Shown here one piece after another: positions 24,414-35,835 of a stretch of DNA of 64,000 nucleotides. Position 1 is the first letter of the stretch; every line of letters begins with the position of its first letter. Source of the DNA: Solen grandis. Its lineage: Eukaryota; Mollusca; Bivalvia; Adapedonta; Solenidae. The translations under genes and the position numbers were made by a program. The notes under the pieces were generated by a model, which searched no databases, was not told the origin of the DNA, and saw only the letters and a program-made list of their open reading frames with translations. The stretch is from positions 64,530,839-64,594,838 of the forward strand of contig CM037781.1 in the NCBI GenBank assembly GCA_021229015.1. The letters run 5' to 3'.

Positions 24414-25611
24414 ATGGGGATTGATATTGAGCTATACCGCTGCCACATTGGGCGTTTTGCTTCAACAGCATGTAGATTATGTCGATCACACCGAAAGATA
24501 AAAGACGGCACTTTCAGCCCATATGGTAGAAGCACAGATGTGCATTTTAGAAGTTGCATGGTAGGATCGTACCTGTTGTTCCTTGTGCTGTGTAGCTATA
24601 CACTCATCGCAACTAAAGAGTATCTTATGCATAGTCTGGTCTCCGAACATATACCTGATTGTTACATATCGCATCCGATCTTTGATACACACATCATGAC
24701 TAGATCTCATCTTTGTACACTGTATGGTGAGGATTGCATGCCAAAACGTATAAACCTATTGTTACTGGCGGGTGATATTGAGTTGAATCCGGGGCCTGCG
24801 GAGACACAAGTGATTCTCGATGCAATACAATCATTAAACGAAAAGCTGTAACGATATAAGTAGTGTAAAGGATGATCTACATTCATTAAAAGAGAGCATA
24901 TATGAAATACAGAAAAGGCAAGTTAATACAGAAACAAAACTCCAATGCATTGATCAAAGGCTTGATGATTTGGAATTTTACAAGGATATGGCATTTGATG
25001 ATATTGATATGGCGTCAATGCAAAATGACAAACTGGCCGAAAAGCTTGAAAATATCGAAAGTCAGTTAAATATCATCGAAAGCGAAACATTGAAGTGTTC
25101 CCTGAGAGTTTTTGGTTTAGCCGAAAGTGAATCAGATGACAAAGATTTATTATCGTTAATAGCCAATGAAATATTCAGTAAAGCAGACAAAACAGAAAAC
25201 TTAAATGAATCCGTGATTATTAATGCCAAGCGAATCGGAGAAAAGAGAGGTATCCGTGATGAGCCGCGAATGGTTTTGATCAAATTCAAAGCCTTTGAAG
25301 ATAAAATGAAGCTGTTCAGATACCGAGATGATCTTCGTAAAAGTAATATCCGCATCTCTAACGATTTAAGCTTCCTGCAAAGAAAGCAACTAAAAGAAGT
25401 GCGCGATCGCGGGTGCATTGGATACTTTAAAAATGGCCAACTTATAACTCAACAAAAACCAGAGCAACCGAATAAGCGAGTGAGAAAGCAAGGTGTTCGA
25501 ACTCTCGACGACCGCAATAGAGAAACTCTGCAGCGGCGTGAAAAGGAGCAAGCAGACAATAGAGAGTTTGATATAACATCAGAAAGGCGTCAGTTTAATC
25601 ATGCTAAATAG
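24414..25611 (+). pseudogene. LINE ORF1: 2A peptide, coiled coil and L1-ORF1-like domain (one frameshift)
   Basis: The first segment (24414-24851) has an ATG start, a hydrophobic stretch near residues 55-68 (YLLFLVLCSYTLIA) and LLLLAGDIELNPGP at about residues 116-128, a canonical 2A (D-I-E-x-NPGP) sequence. It then breaks at TAA 24849-24851. A single extra base there restores the downstream frame, which continues without stops to 25611: a heptad-rich coiled coil, then the stretch LKCSLRVFGLAESESDD, NAKRIGEKRG, EPRMVLIKFKAFEDK and NIRISNDLS, matching the RRM-like and C-terminal domains of L1-type ORF1 proteins. The role is RNA binding and chaperoning in the LINE RNP. 2A would separate the N-terminal piece during translation (known for the motif, inferred here). 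Confidence 0.82.
24771..24797 (+). other. 2A ribosome-skipping motif GDIELNPGP
   Basis: Codons GGT GAT ATT GAG TTG AAT CCG GGG CCT encode G-D-I-E-L-N-P-G-P, which satisfies D-(V/I)-E-x-N-P-G|P with skipping expected before the final proline. It is preceded by RINLLLLA, the hydrophobic upstream context usual for active 2A. Confidence 0.9.
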
Positions 25612-25649
25612 GGGTGTGGCCAAGGCCAAACACAGACTGTTGGAGCTCT

Positions 25650-26849
25650 AAATTGTTTGTCATGGAATGTTGAAGGTTTACTAAAAAGACTCACAAATTC
25701 TGATTTTATAGAATAGGTGTTAAAAATTTTGACATTATATCCCTAACAGAAACTTGGTGTATCGATCGAAGCATGGCCGATAAATATTTTGGAGATTATG
25801 TTTTGTTTGACAGGAGTGCAAAGCCATCACAGCGTGACAGGCGTCATATGGGGGGTGTATGGGTTTTAGTAAGGCAGTCTTTGAACCGATTCATCTCAAG
25901 GTTATTCGCAAATTTTGAAATTGGTGTTATTATAAATATCGACAGGAAACTAACAGGGTTCAGTACAGACTGCTTATATTGTACAGTATATATACCACCA
26001 CAGGGCTCACCATTTTACTATGATATAGACGTCCCAGTGTTTGACATACTAGATAATACATTAATTAATAGTGGTCTATTAAATAAACTGACTGTATTGA
26101 ACGGAGATTTTAATGCAAGAACTGGAATGGAATTAGATCATACTATGCATGTAAATAACGTGCCAGAATTATCAGAATTTTCTGAGATTTTAGATGGTGA
26201 TATAGGGGTAAAACGTTTATCTGATGACATTGGATTGAATTCGTTTGGTCATAAATTGATAATTTTTTGTAAGTCATTCGGATTATATATTGTAAATGGA
26301 AGGTTTGTTGATTTTAGTAGATGTTATACATATATTAGCCAACAAGGTTGTAGCATTGTTGATTATTATATAGTATCAAAAGAGTTGTTTGCTTGTATAG
26401 AAAAATTCGAGATCATTTCTCAACCAGAGAGTAGTCACATGCCCTTATATTTGAAGATAGGTCTAGCGCAAAAGAATACAAATAGAATGGATAGGGACGG
26501 AACAAAACAGGCATATTACAAACTCAATGATAAGAATAAGATAGAATATACAGAGGCCTTATCGGAAAGGGCCTTGGATGGATATTTTGATGTTCTTAAT
26601 GAAATGATAGATGATAGTAATGCAGATATAAATTCAATTGAACATGAATTTGAAAAACTTCTTATTGATGTGTCTGAGAGCTTCAAAGTTTTCAAAAAGA
26701 AGCCCCAGAGCAAACAAGTATGGTTTGACAAAGATTGCCGGGATAAAAAACATGTAGCCCAAAAAAGTCTTAGAAAATTTAGGTTAAGCCGATCTGACGA
26801 TAATCTTATACAGTACTTGAAAGATAAGAAAGACTTTAAACTAATCTGA
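25650..26849 (+). pseudogene. LINE ORF2 N-terminus: AP-type endonuclease (EEP fold)
   Basis: The reading starts near 25650 with LNCLSWNVEGL (motif-1 asparagine), shifts frame near 25715, then gives NFDIISLTETWCI (catalytic glutamate), a YIPP strand, NGDFNARTG (catalytic D and N), and SSHMPLYLKI (histidine motif). All key residues of an APE nuclease, which nicks the target to prime reverse transcription, are present, except that the usual D of S-D-H is S. The segment ends at an in-frame TGA (26847-26849), after which the same frame continues open into the RT, so this is a single point mutation in one long ORF2. Confidence 0.85.
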
Positions 26850-29107
26850 AAGAAAAAACGAAATGAATACGACAGTCAGTTTTTAAATAGAATTGGAAGC
26901 TCTGTAAATAATTCTAAAGAATTCTGGAGAGAGATAAATATGTTGAAAGGTAAGAAATATGCAGAAACAAGTATTACTTTAGATCAGTGGTTTGAGCATT
27001 TCAGAGAGCTATTAGGTTGTAAAAGTACCACGGATAATGATGATGATGATGATGATGATACATCAATGAATTTAGAAGGTAGAGAAGGTATGGGTGAATT
27101 TGAAAATGGGGAGGATGAATATAATGATTCAAGCGATGATAGTAATGATATTGTAAGTCTTAATGAAATTGAGGATTCAGTTTTCAATTCGCCAATTACA
27201 GATGAAGAAATAATCTCAAGTATTAAAGAATTAAACTGCAAAAAGGCCTCGTCCGGCAATTTAACAGCCCGTCATTTTGTATATGGAGTTAACATTTTAT
27301 TACCATATATAAGAAAGTTTTTCAACCGTTTATTTAGTAAAGGGGAATTTCCTTCCAATTGGGCTAAAACCATCATTATTCCAATTCATAAGAAAGGAAG
27401 TAAATTATATCCTGGAAATTACAGGGGAATATCGCTACTCGGTGTTTTTAGTAAAGTTTATATCTCAATTATAACAAAAAGAGTAACCTTTTTTAGCAAT
27501 GCATATAATAAGTTACATGAATCTCAAGCTGGCTTTAGACAGGGGTATTCTACTATTGATAATGCTTTTATTTTATATGCCATTGTAAATAGGTATTTGT
27601 GTATGAAGGGAAAATTTGTATATGTAGCTTTTGTTGATTTTCAAAAGGCGTTTGATAGTGTAGATAGGAGTATACTATATGACATCTTGAGAAATGATGG
27701 GCTAAAAGGAAACTTATATAAGGCTATCTTATCTATCTACAACTCGGTTAAAGCATGCGTTAGGCATAATGATAATGTATCAGATATGTTTTCTTGTCCA
27801 ATTGGCTTGAGGCAGGGATGTAAATTGAGCCCGGTATTATTCGACTTATACATAAATACTTAAAGGTTCAGCTTTTTCCAGATTTAACAGAAATGTTTCT
27901 TTTAATGTTTGCAGATGATATAGGTCTTATATCCAATACAATATGTGGTTTACAACAACAGTTGAATACTTTAAAGAGTTTTTGTGACAAAAATAAACTT
28001 ACAGTAAATAAAGATAAGACGAAAGTTTTAGTTTTTAAAAAAGGTGGTGTACCGTCTAGAAGAGAAACATGGGCTTATAATGGGCAGGCATTGGAAGTAG
28101 TAAATGGTTTTACATATGTAGGTGTGCACTTTACTAATAGGTTATCCTTATACAAAATGGCAGAATTCATGGCCGTGAAAGCAAAACGAGTACTCGCGCA
28201 AATTTTCTCTTCTTTCTCTGATTTATCTTACATTCCAGTTAAAACATTTTTTAAGGTATTTGATTCAAAAATAAGTGCAATCTTGTTATATGGCTCGGAA
28301 ATATGGGGTATAAAACAAATGCAGTGCATTGAAAATATACATATTTTTGCGTGTAAGAAATTTTTAAATGTAAATATTTCATCCTGTAATTATGCAGTTA
28401 TGGGTGATCTTGGTAGATATCCGTTGTATGTAAGTTCTTATAAAAGGTGCATTAAGTTTTGGCTTAGACTGTTAAAGTTACCAAAGGATAGATTCCCGAA
28501 GTTATGTTATGAAATGTTGAAACGTTATGATTCAATTGGATATACAAACTGGGTAACAGAAGTTAGGAAACATCTTTATAATAATGGATTTGGTTATATA
28601 TGGGAAGCACAAGGGGTTCAAAATGACAAAACGTTTTTGTTGAGTTACACGCAACGAATAAAGGATCAGTATATCCAAAATTGGCGTTCAAATTGTGTAA
28701 ATAGTAGAAAATTGAGAACCTATAAAGATTTTAAAGTTGAATTTTGCATTGAACCATATATTAGTATAATAGATATTGGTAAATTTAGAAAGTGTCTTGC
28801 TTCTTTTAGGTTTTCAAGTCACAATTTAATGGTTGAACAAGGTAGGCACCATAATATTATGTTGGAAGATCGGATGTGTGTGTTTTGTGAGAGTGGTTTG
28901 GAAGATGAGTTTCATTTTGTCCTTATTTGTCCGTTATATAATGAAGTGCGTGAAAGGTATATCAGCAATTTTTATATATTAAATGCAAATTATCTCAACT
29001 TCTGTAATCTGATGTCATCAACAAACGAAAAAACTATACGGGATATTGCTATGTACATATATTATGCATTTGAGATAAGATTAGAATTCTTGTATGGTAG
29101 TCAATAA
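26850..29107 (+). pseudogene. LINE ORF2 C-terminus: reverse transcriptase and zinc-finger-like tail
   Basis: Motifs in order: NWAKTIIIPIHKKGS, NYRGISLLGVFSKVY, ESQAGFRQGYSTIDN, VAFVDFQKAFDSVDR (first catalytic D), IGLRQGCKLSPVLFDLYIN, a frameshift between about 27855 and 27893, then LLMFADDIGLIS (FADD catalytic box), the thumb, and a C-terminal CVFCES...FHFVLICPLYN C2HC-like finger. An in-frame (GAT)n microsatellite at 27036-27060 encodes seven aspartates between endonuclease and RT, in an acidic linker (GEDEYNDSSDDSND). The ORF stops at 29105-29107. Enzymatically the active-site residues remain, but the breaks prevent one full protein. Confidence 0.87.
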
Positions 29108-29439
29108 ATTGTACGCATATGTATGTATATATTGTGTATGCAGGAGGGCTTATGTATGTGTACAATTATACATGTGTGTACAAAGATAGAAATTTGAATT
29201 TGATGCACATTGCAATATTATATGTAATAATGTTTGATGTATGTAAATGTTGTATGTGTATATACATACATTGGTGAAAATATTAGTAATTGTTTGGATA
29301 AGAAAAGATATCGTCAGCATGTTATATTGTTATTCTTAATATATATCGAAACAGATTGTATGTATTACCTGACAATGTATCATACAAGTAATGTAAGAAT
29401 TTACATATGATTTGTACTCTACAAACTCCATTGCCTTTG

Positions 29440-29512
29440 AATATGTTGTATATTGTGTAATTTATCTGTGTATAGGCCGGAGGCCTGATTATACAAATAA
29501 ACTTTGAAACTA
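29440..29512 (+). terminator. LINE 3' end: stem-loop and polyadenylation signal
   Basis: 'ataggccggaggcctgatt' forms a short GGCC/GGCC-type stem, followed by 'aaataaactttgaaact' with AATAAA at about 29495. The element appears to stop shortly after; flanking sequence to 30240 is non-repetitive. Confidence 0.65.
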
Positions 29513-30239
29513 TTCTTTAATTGAATTGTCAGATTTTCACACATTCTTTTTCAAAATGTGCTGAAGACAAAAATGACAGGTCTTTTTTTTTTCCGTTCGT
29601 ATATCCACGATAACCGTTTTTAACAAATAGCTAATCAACACAAAGCTGCTCGTTCACAGATGGTCATTTACTTAGAATTGCACTTTTTTAACTATCTGTT
29701 TGTATTACGTCTATCATTACGGATATACAGACGCATGGTCACCCATTATGGAACTTATGGAACATGCCGTGATTGTAAGAAAAACGGGTGGATTCTCCAT
29801 TACAGGCAATAGCATTACGACCGGTATTTGATATATATTTAGAATGATAAAACCTATATTCAGAATGCTTGTTTGCGCGTGCCGTCAAATGACTGACCAT
29901 ATTCACTGATTAATACGGTACATGGGACTGTTGAAGACGTCATGTTGCGGAATCGCAAACACCTGCTTGTGGGGATACCGTAATCTTTATTTAACCGATT
30001 TCCCCGAATTTGGCGTTTACGAAAATAGCGTTTTCGCGTGCATTTGTCAAGTTTATTTGTCTGGAAATAAAGACTTCACCAACATTAATAAAGGAGAGTA
30101 GAGGAATAAACAGTTTTTATTTCTACCGCTCATCTGTGAACGAGCTGCTTAGAAAAAGAAATAATTATTCTACAAAAAGTATATACACATATACTATTAC
30201 ATAAATCATGATAGTTCGATTTATTTGATGTAATATTTT

Positions 30240-30790
30240 AAATATCCACATGTTTATTCTCTCTCTCTCTCATTGTTAAATCCTCTCTCTTTCTCTCTCT
30301 CTCTCTGTCTCTCACACACACATTGTAAATCTCTTCATGAATGATTATATGCTCTCTCCTTCTTTCCCATTGTTTTATCTCTCTCCCCCCCTCTCTCTCT
30401 CTTCATCTATCTCTTTTTCTCTTTCTCTTTCTCTATTACATCTCTATATATAATTATGAACACAATGTATTCTAGAATCTTCCAGAAATGTATGTGTATG
30501 CATTCCTTAATAACAAACAGTACAAAACATCATGCTCCTAATGTACATGTACACGTATATATTTGTAAGAATGTGAATGATTTAATGATTTTCGTATTGA
30601 ATGTTCTCTCTCTCTCTCTCTTTCATTGTCAAATACTCTCTTTTTCTTACACATATTGTTAAGTCTCTTATGTACTCTCTCTCTCTCTTTCTTTCCCATT
30701 GTTTTATCTCTCTCTCTCTTTATTACATTTCTTTATATACGAGTATGTACACAATGTATTCTAGAATCTTCCAGAAATGAATGTGTATTC
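30240..30790. repeat. CT-rich microsatellite region with internal direct duplication
   Basis: Long (CT)n tracts lie at 30258-30315, 30378-30440, 30604-30622 and 30676-30722. The block 'acacaatgtattctagaatc' with its flanks occurs near 30461 and again near 30750, so a ~285-bp unit is duplicated. The minus strand is GA-rich. Short open frames here are low-complexity artefacts. 29515-30240 and 30790-31330 hold no gene I can support. Confidence 0.85.
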
Positions 30791-31356
30791 AACTTTTGTA
30801 TTGACGCTCTACCTATAACTATTTCATCAGTGCTCTCAATTATGGTTCCGTGTTACTATTGTCTGGGTTTTATTTGTTCGAATTTACAACTGTTTTTCTT
30901 ATCAGTAGTTTTCTGACAAAATCATCAATCCACTTCACTGAGTATGTAACCCACCATTTGACCTTTCCATGTCTCTGTACAATGTCTTTTTGTTTTGATG
31001 ATTGTCTTTCTGTTTTACGTACGGCATAAGGGCCCCTTCATACAAAAAACAAACAAACTATAAATGACTGACTTCCTGCTGTATCTTATTCGATCTTTGC
31101 AAATAACCCAATGTTCTTCAAAAACCTTAACATGAAGTCAGTCATAAACTTGATTACAATATCTTGTCTCACTATTAGTACGATTCTTTTTAATCTTTTG
31201 AGATTTCCGGTAAACTCACATTCGATAACATTAAACTTACGTTAATGTAAAATACCTTTATTTAACGCAAAGGTATACGCCTTCAAAAAAGGTTTTAGGA
31301 ACTTTGCCCCGTCAAAAAAAGCTACATGTAATCTAGAATTTACAATTTACTCTTCA

Positions 31357-32460
31357 TTGGTTTTTAGTTTCATTGTATTCCTAACATGGTTGATAATCTT
31401 ATTAATTAAATCAGGTGACATACACCCTAATCCTGGGCCCTACTCAGAAGCGAGTGTTTCTTTAGACCATAGCACTCCATCTATTGATCTATCACATCAT
31501 TTATCTCTAAGTCACTACAATGTTCAAAGTTTATTCCACAAATTCAACCTAATTCAAGCTGAACTCTCAAATTTCGATGTTATTGCCTTAACCGAGACGT
31601 GACTGAAACCCTCTATTAATACTAGTGAAATTCTAATTCCAAATGTCCATCCTCCTGAACGTAAGGACTGAATAATAGATGGTTATGGTGGAGTTGTTGT
31701 TTACATAAAAAATACAATTTCATTTCATCGCAGACATGATCTCGAAGTCTTGGGTACTGAAAGTATATGGGTTGAGCTAATACTTCACAGAAATAAGAAA
31801 CTCCTTATAGGATTATTTTACCGTCCGCCCAATACTAATTCTGAAACTCATAAAAATATAGACAAATCTATTGACTTAGCTATGAATACCGGGATAAATG
31901 ATATTATAATAACGGGTGACTTTAATCTAAACACATCCATTCCGAGGTCTGCCCCAAAACTTAAAGCTTTGTGTGACCAGTTCGGTCTGACGCAATTAAT
32001 AGACGAACCTACGCATTTTACTGAGAGTTCATCTTCTGTTCTTGATGTCTTACTTTTACGTGATAGACATCCCCTTCTGAAGTGTGGAGTTTCAGATCCC
32101 TTCCTGGATCAAAATGTCCGTTTTCACTGTCCAATAATTGCGATTTTTAAATTTACAAAACCTAGAATTAGAACATTTTCCCGTTTCGTTTGGCTTTTTG
32201 ATAAAGGTAATTATATAGATCTTCGCCATGAGTGTGATTCTTTTAACTTGAATAGTCTTTACGATATCAATACTTGGGTTGAAAAGCTTACAACCACACT
32301 TCTACAAATATGTAAACGGTATATCCCAAATCGTAGCGTTACAGTCAAACCATAGGAACCTAGGTGGATAACTTCTCATATTAAATGTCTAATTCGTAAG
32401 CGTACCAACTTACAATCTGACACAATTTTAAACTATTATGCAATCTAATTATCAAGCGAA
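31357..32460 (+). pseudogene. LINE 2A-like leader and AP endonuclease
   Basis: The first segment encodes a strongly hydrophobic leader (FSFIVFLTWLIILLI) directly followed by KSGDIHPNPGP, then an acidic/serine spacer and the endonuclease start LSHYNVQSLFHK (motif-1 N) and FDVIALTET (catalytic E) before a TGA at about 31600. The following part reads GGVVVYIKN, the strand KLLIGLFYRPPN, ITGDFNLNTS (D and N), DEPTHF and SVLDVLLL; the final S-D-H is replaced around 'RFHCPI'. The leader plus NPGP resembles dual signal-peptide/2A sequences reported for animal LINEs and NLR genes. Disabled by stops. Confidence 0.82.
31414..31440 (+). other. 2A-like motif GDIHPNPGP
   Basis: Codons GGT GAC ATA CAC CCT AAT CCT GGG CCC. 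NPGP is intact, but the glutamate of D-x-E-x-NPGP is histidine, so skipping activity is uncertain. It sits right after a hydrophobic leader. Confidence 0.8.
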
Positions 32461-32719
32461 TTAACCTTGCTAAACAAGTTTTATGCTAATCTTATACAGA
32501 AACTAACATCTAATCGAAACTCTAGGTCATGGTGGTCAACAATCAAAATGTTTATGAAAAACGAAATAATACGTCTATACCTCCTTTACACTTAAATGGC
32601 GATATCCTTTCCTCAGATCATGACAAGGCCAATGCTTTTAACGACTTCTTTGTTTCACAGACGAAACTTGAGTTTTCAAAACAAGATAAGCCCCTTCCAC
32701 CTTTCTATAATTAAAAAGT

Positions 32720-35285
32720 CTATCTAGTATTAACTTTTCTCCTGAAGAAACCCTTCCAATTCTAAACTCTCTTCTGGTTGGTAAAGCTGTTGGTCCTGAT
32801 TCAATAAACAATAGAATCTTGAAAGAACTATCTCATGAAATATCTTTTCCACTTTGTCAAATTTTCAATCAGTCTATTTCTCAAAGGTTTTTCCCTTCCT
32901 TTTGGAAAAGAGCTATTGTTTGTCCTATATATAAACAAGAGCTGTCCATAAGACAGCGCGCTCGACTTTTCTCAGTTGCTAAGACACAGTTTTATGGATT
33001 TTAATAGTATGGTACATATCAATGATGATATATTCTAGTTATAGTAGAAATTATTCTATCACCTCCAATAAACAAATATGACATTTATAATTGGTGAAAT
33101 TAGCATGCAGAATCAATTTGAGAATGTGATGTGCTGATCCGCCAACTCCAGTGCTAAAATCTGAAATTGTAATATTCCAAGTTATGGTGGTATTGAAAAT
33201 ATACAACTTTGTAAAAAAAATATAACCATGATTTCGGCTGTTTTCTAAGTATGAAAGGGGCATAATTCAAGAAGTAGTACAGCCAGGCTTATGGGCCTTG
33301 CTAGTAAGGCAGAAGTAGTGATGGTGAATAAGTACTTGAAGTTTCAGTCAAATACATGTGACAGTACAACTATGTAAAAAATTACCATGATTTTGGCTGT
33401 TTTCTAAGTATGAAAGTGGCATAACTTAAGAAGTAGTACAGCAAGAGTTATGGGCCTTAGAAGTAAGGTAGAAGTGATGATGGTGAATAAGTATTTTAAG
33501 TTTGGGTGGAATACCTTTGATAGTATTTAAGTTATTGATGTTTGAAAAAAACTTTAACCTTGTGTTGCAACGCCGACGCCGACACCGACGCCGACGCCCG
33601 AGTGACAGTATAAGCTCTCATTTTCTTCGAAAAGTCGAGCTAAAAAGTAGATGCCTTCCTAGTTTCAAATTACAGACCCATATCGTTATTGAGCACAATT
33701 AGTAAAGTATTTGAACGCGCTGTTTACAAACATGTTTTTCAACATATTTCGTTTCATGGCATTCTAACTGAATATCAATCTGGTTTCATTCCTGGTGACT
33801 CTACAACTAATCAATTGACTTACTTTTATCAAAAATATTGTCAAATAGTTGACCAGGGTAAAGAAGTCAGGATAGTATTTTGTGATATTAGTAAAGCTTT
33901 TGATAAGGTCTGGCATAAAGGTTTAATATTAAAGTTGAAAGCTATAGGCATAAATGGAATTTTCTCGACTGGTTTAAAAGTTTTCTGCTAAATAGGGATC
34001 AACAAGTCGTTTTAAATGGTGCATCTGTGTCAGTTTGACATATTGAAGCTGGAGTTCCTCAGGGTTCTCTTTTAGGTCCGTTGCTCTTTTTGATTTATAT
34101 AAATGATATTATTATAAAATTAAAATCTAATGCCCGTCTCTTTGCCGATGATACAAGTCTTTATGTTACCGTAGACAACCCTGAAGAATCAGCAATTATA
34201 CTTAACACTGACTTGAAAAACACTGAATCATGGGCCAAAAAGTGGATGGTTACCTATAATCCTCTCAAAACTGAGTCAATCATTATGTAAAAAAATCTAA
34301 AGATGGCATCCATCCACCTCTAATAATGCAAAATCACTTAATTACTGAAACTATTGATCATAAACATTTAGGTTTAGTTTTGTCTAGTAACTGTCCCGTG
34401 GTCTTCACACATTAATTATATTAAAGATTCAGCATGGAAAAGAATAAATATAATGACATCACTAAAATTCAAATTAGATCGCAAATCCCTTGAAACCATT
34501 TATTTTTTCCTTTATACGACCCCTCTTAGAATATGGTCGTGTTATTTTTGATAATTGTAGCCAAAATGATAAACACGATTTAGATAAAATTAAATTGGAA
34601 GCTGCCCGAATAGTTACTTGTTCTACTAAACCTATTACGACAAATAACCTATGTAAAGAGACAGGATGGCAATATTTAAGTAACAGAAGGTATATACATA
34701 AATTAATTCTCTTTCATAAAATAATCAACCAGTCAACTCCTAGTTACCTTCAGTCCGTTTTTCCAGAGAGAAGACCAGAAATGCAGTATAATTTGCGTAA
34801 CAGAAATAATATCCATGTAGAACGTCTTTATTTTACAACTCCTTTTTTCCATCAGTGATTAGAGCCTGGAATTCATTACCTATTGATATAAGACAATGTA
34901 CTTCTTTGCCATTATTCAAGAAACGCGTTCAAAGTTTGTTTCCTACAGTGTCAATCCCTGATTATATTATACAGGTCCCCGCAAATTGCAAATTCTACAC
35001 ACACGGCTTAGAACTGAATGTAGTTCACTAAATTCTCATTTGTATGCAAAAAATATTGTACAGTCCCCATTTTGTCATTGCGGAAATGAAGAAACTGTTG
35101 AACACTTTTTTCTTGTTTGTGCAACTTACTCTCATTCTCGTAACGTTCTGTTGGAGTCAGTTCGTCATGTCATACCAATTACTGTCCAGTTATTGTTGTT
35201 TGGATCTGCAAATCTATCTGCAGAGAACAGACACATATTTAGCGATGTTTACAAGTTTATCGACAAAACCTCTCGTTTTAATTAA
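32720..35285 (+). pseudogene. LINE reverse transcriptase and C-terminal domain, interrupted
   Basis: Blocks: LVGKAVGPDSINNRILKELS, FFPSFWKRAIVCPIYK, [insertion 32936-33646], SNYRPISLLSTISKVFER, ILTEYQSGFIPGDSTTNQL, IVFCDISKAFDKVWHKGL (catalytic D), GVPQGSLLGPLLFLIYIND, ARLFADDTSLYV (FADD box), thumb motif RPLLEYGRVIFDN, and a C-terminal FCHCGNEETVEHFFLVCATY finger. Frames change at least at 33990, 34290 and 34860-34985. The catalytic aspartates survive but the enzyme cannot be made. Typical of the L2/CR1 group. Confidence 0.87.
32936..33646 (+). mobile_element. Family-2 tandem-core element inserted in the LINE RT
   Basis: It starts 'caagagctgtccataagaca' then 'gcgctcgactttt', and ends 'gacgccgacgcccgagtgac', then 'cttcgaaaagtcgagctaaaa'. 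GCTCGACTTTT at the left pairs with AAAAGTCGAGC next to the right end. Two ~165-bp core units share 'accatgatttcggctgttttctaagtatgaaa'-type wording and 'gggcataattcaagaagtagtacagc'. Removing it restores the LINE reading between CPIYK and the SNYRP motif, so its boundaries are known within a few bases. No target duplication is evident. Confidence 0.85.
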
Positions 35286-35312
35286 GTCTTTCTATGTGGT
35301 CCTATAGCCGGT

Positions 35313-35314
<2 letters not shown>

Positions 35315-35361
<47 letters not shown>
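35315..35361. repeat. (TA)n microsatellite at LINE 3' end
   Basis: About 23 TA units directly after the LINE C-terminus; L2-type LINEs commonly end in short tandem repeats. Confidence 0.95.
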
Positions 35362-35362
<1 letters not shown>

Positions 35363-35594
35363 CTCCTTCCTTCCTACACAGCGTTTTCTTTTTCTTTTAT
35401 TATTATTTTGTCTCATAAATAACAGAAAACACAATCTTCTTACGACAAGTTATTTGTATATATCAAGGAATTACTTTTGTTGTTGCAGAGTCTTACCATG
35501 TACGTATTCTGTTCATTTTTTTTCTATTTCAAATTCACCTCGTTTGGAGCACTTAGACATCAGTAAATGTTTATCTGTTGTTGTTGTATTGTTG

Positions 35595-35835
35595 TACTGG
35601 GGTTTTCTGTCGCTGCGATAGTATTTCAATCATATAGCGACGTCCAGCTAATTACAGGTGGAGGAAGACCACGAGTACACAGAGGTACCCGGGTAGAACC
35701 ACCGACCTACCGCAAGCCAGCTGGAAGGCTTCCTCACATAAAAATCCGAAGTCCTTACCGGAATTCGAACCCACAGCGGTGAGGGGCTGAGAGATTTGTA
35801 GTCCACGACTGTAACCGCTCAGCAACGGCGGCCCC
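35595..35835 (-). repeat. tRNA-derived SINE (V-SINE/RUDI-like)
   Basis: Read on the minus strand from 35835: GGGGCCGCCGTTGCTGAGCG (A-box region), then GGGTTCGAATTCC (B box), a central part 'ggaagccttccagctggctt', 'cggtaggtcggtggttctac', and 'aggtggaggaagacc' complements, then a tail ending 'gtcgctgcgat'-like. A second copy with the same layout is at 53322-53558. The family name is from memory of molluscan V-SINEs, hence tentative. Confidence 0.75.

Larger units (their letters stand above)
24414..29512 (+). mobile_element. Nearly full-length APE-type LINE with N-terminal 2A peptide
   Basis: The order is ORF1 (24414-25611), endonuclease (about 25650-26849), reverse transcriptase (to 29107), then a 3' UTR ending in the hairpin 'ggccggaggcc' and 'aataaactttgaaact' at about 29473-29512. 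Only about four lesions disrupt the reading frames: a frameshift near 24848, one near 25715, a TGA at 26847-26849 and a frameshift near 27855-27890. The copy is therefore fairly young. The 5' limit is not visible; a CCAAT-like plus TATA-like stretch near 23770 is too far to assign. The clade is uncertain; RT and C-terminal features fit the CR1/Jockey/I assemblage rather than RTE. Confidence 0.9.
31330..35361 (+). mobile_element. CR1/L2-like LINE with 2A-like N-terminus, broken and interrupted
   Basis: The order is short N-terminal ORF with a 2A-like motif, AP endonuclease (31480-32350), linker, RT (32720-32935 and 33647-34290 onward) and C-terminal domain to 35285, then (TA)n at the 3' end. 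A foreign ~710-bp element occupies 32936-33646 between the RT strands CPIYK and SNYRPISLL. Several stops and frameshifts (31600, 31668, 32353, 32712, 34290) show it is older than the LINE at 24.4 kb. Confidence 0.88.

Noticed and set aside
29642..30152. Inverted 20-bp words 'gctgctcgttcacagatg' / 'catctgtgaacgagctgc' as a transposon
   Set aside because: Similarity does not extend beyond about 21 bp, there is no target duplication and no related copy in the window.
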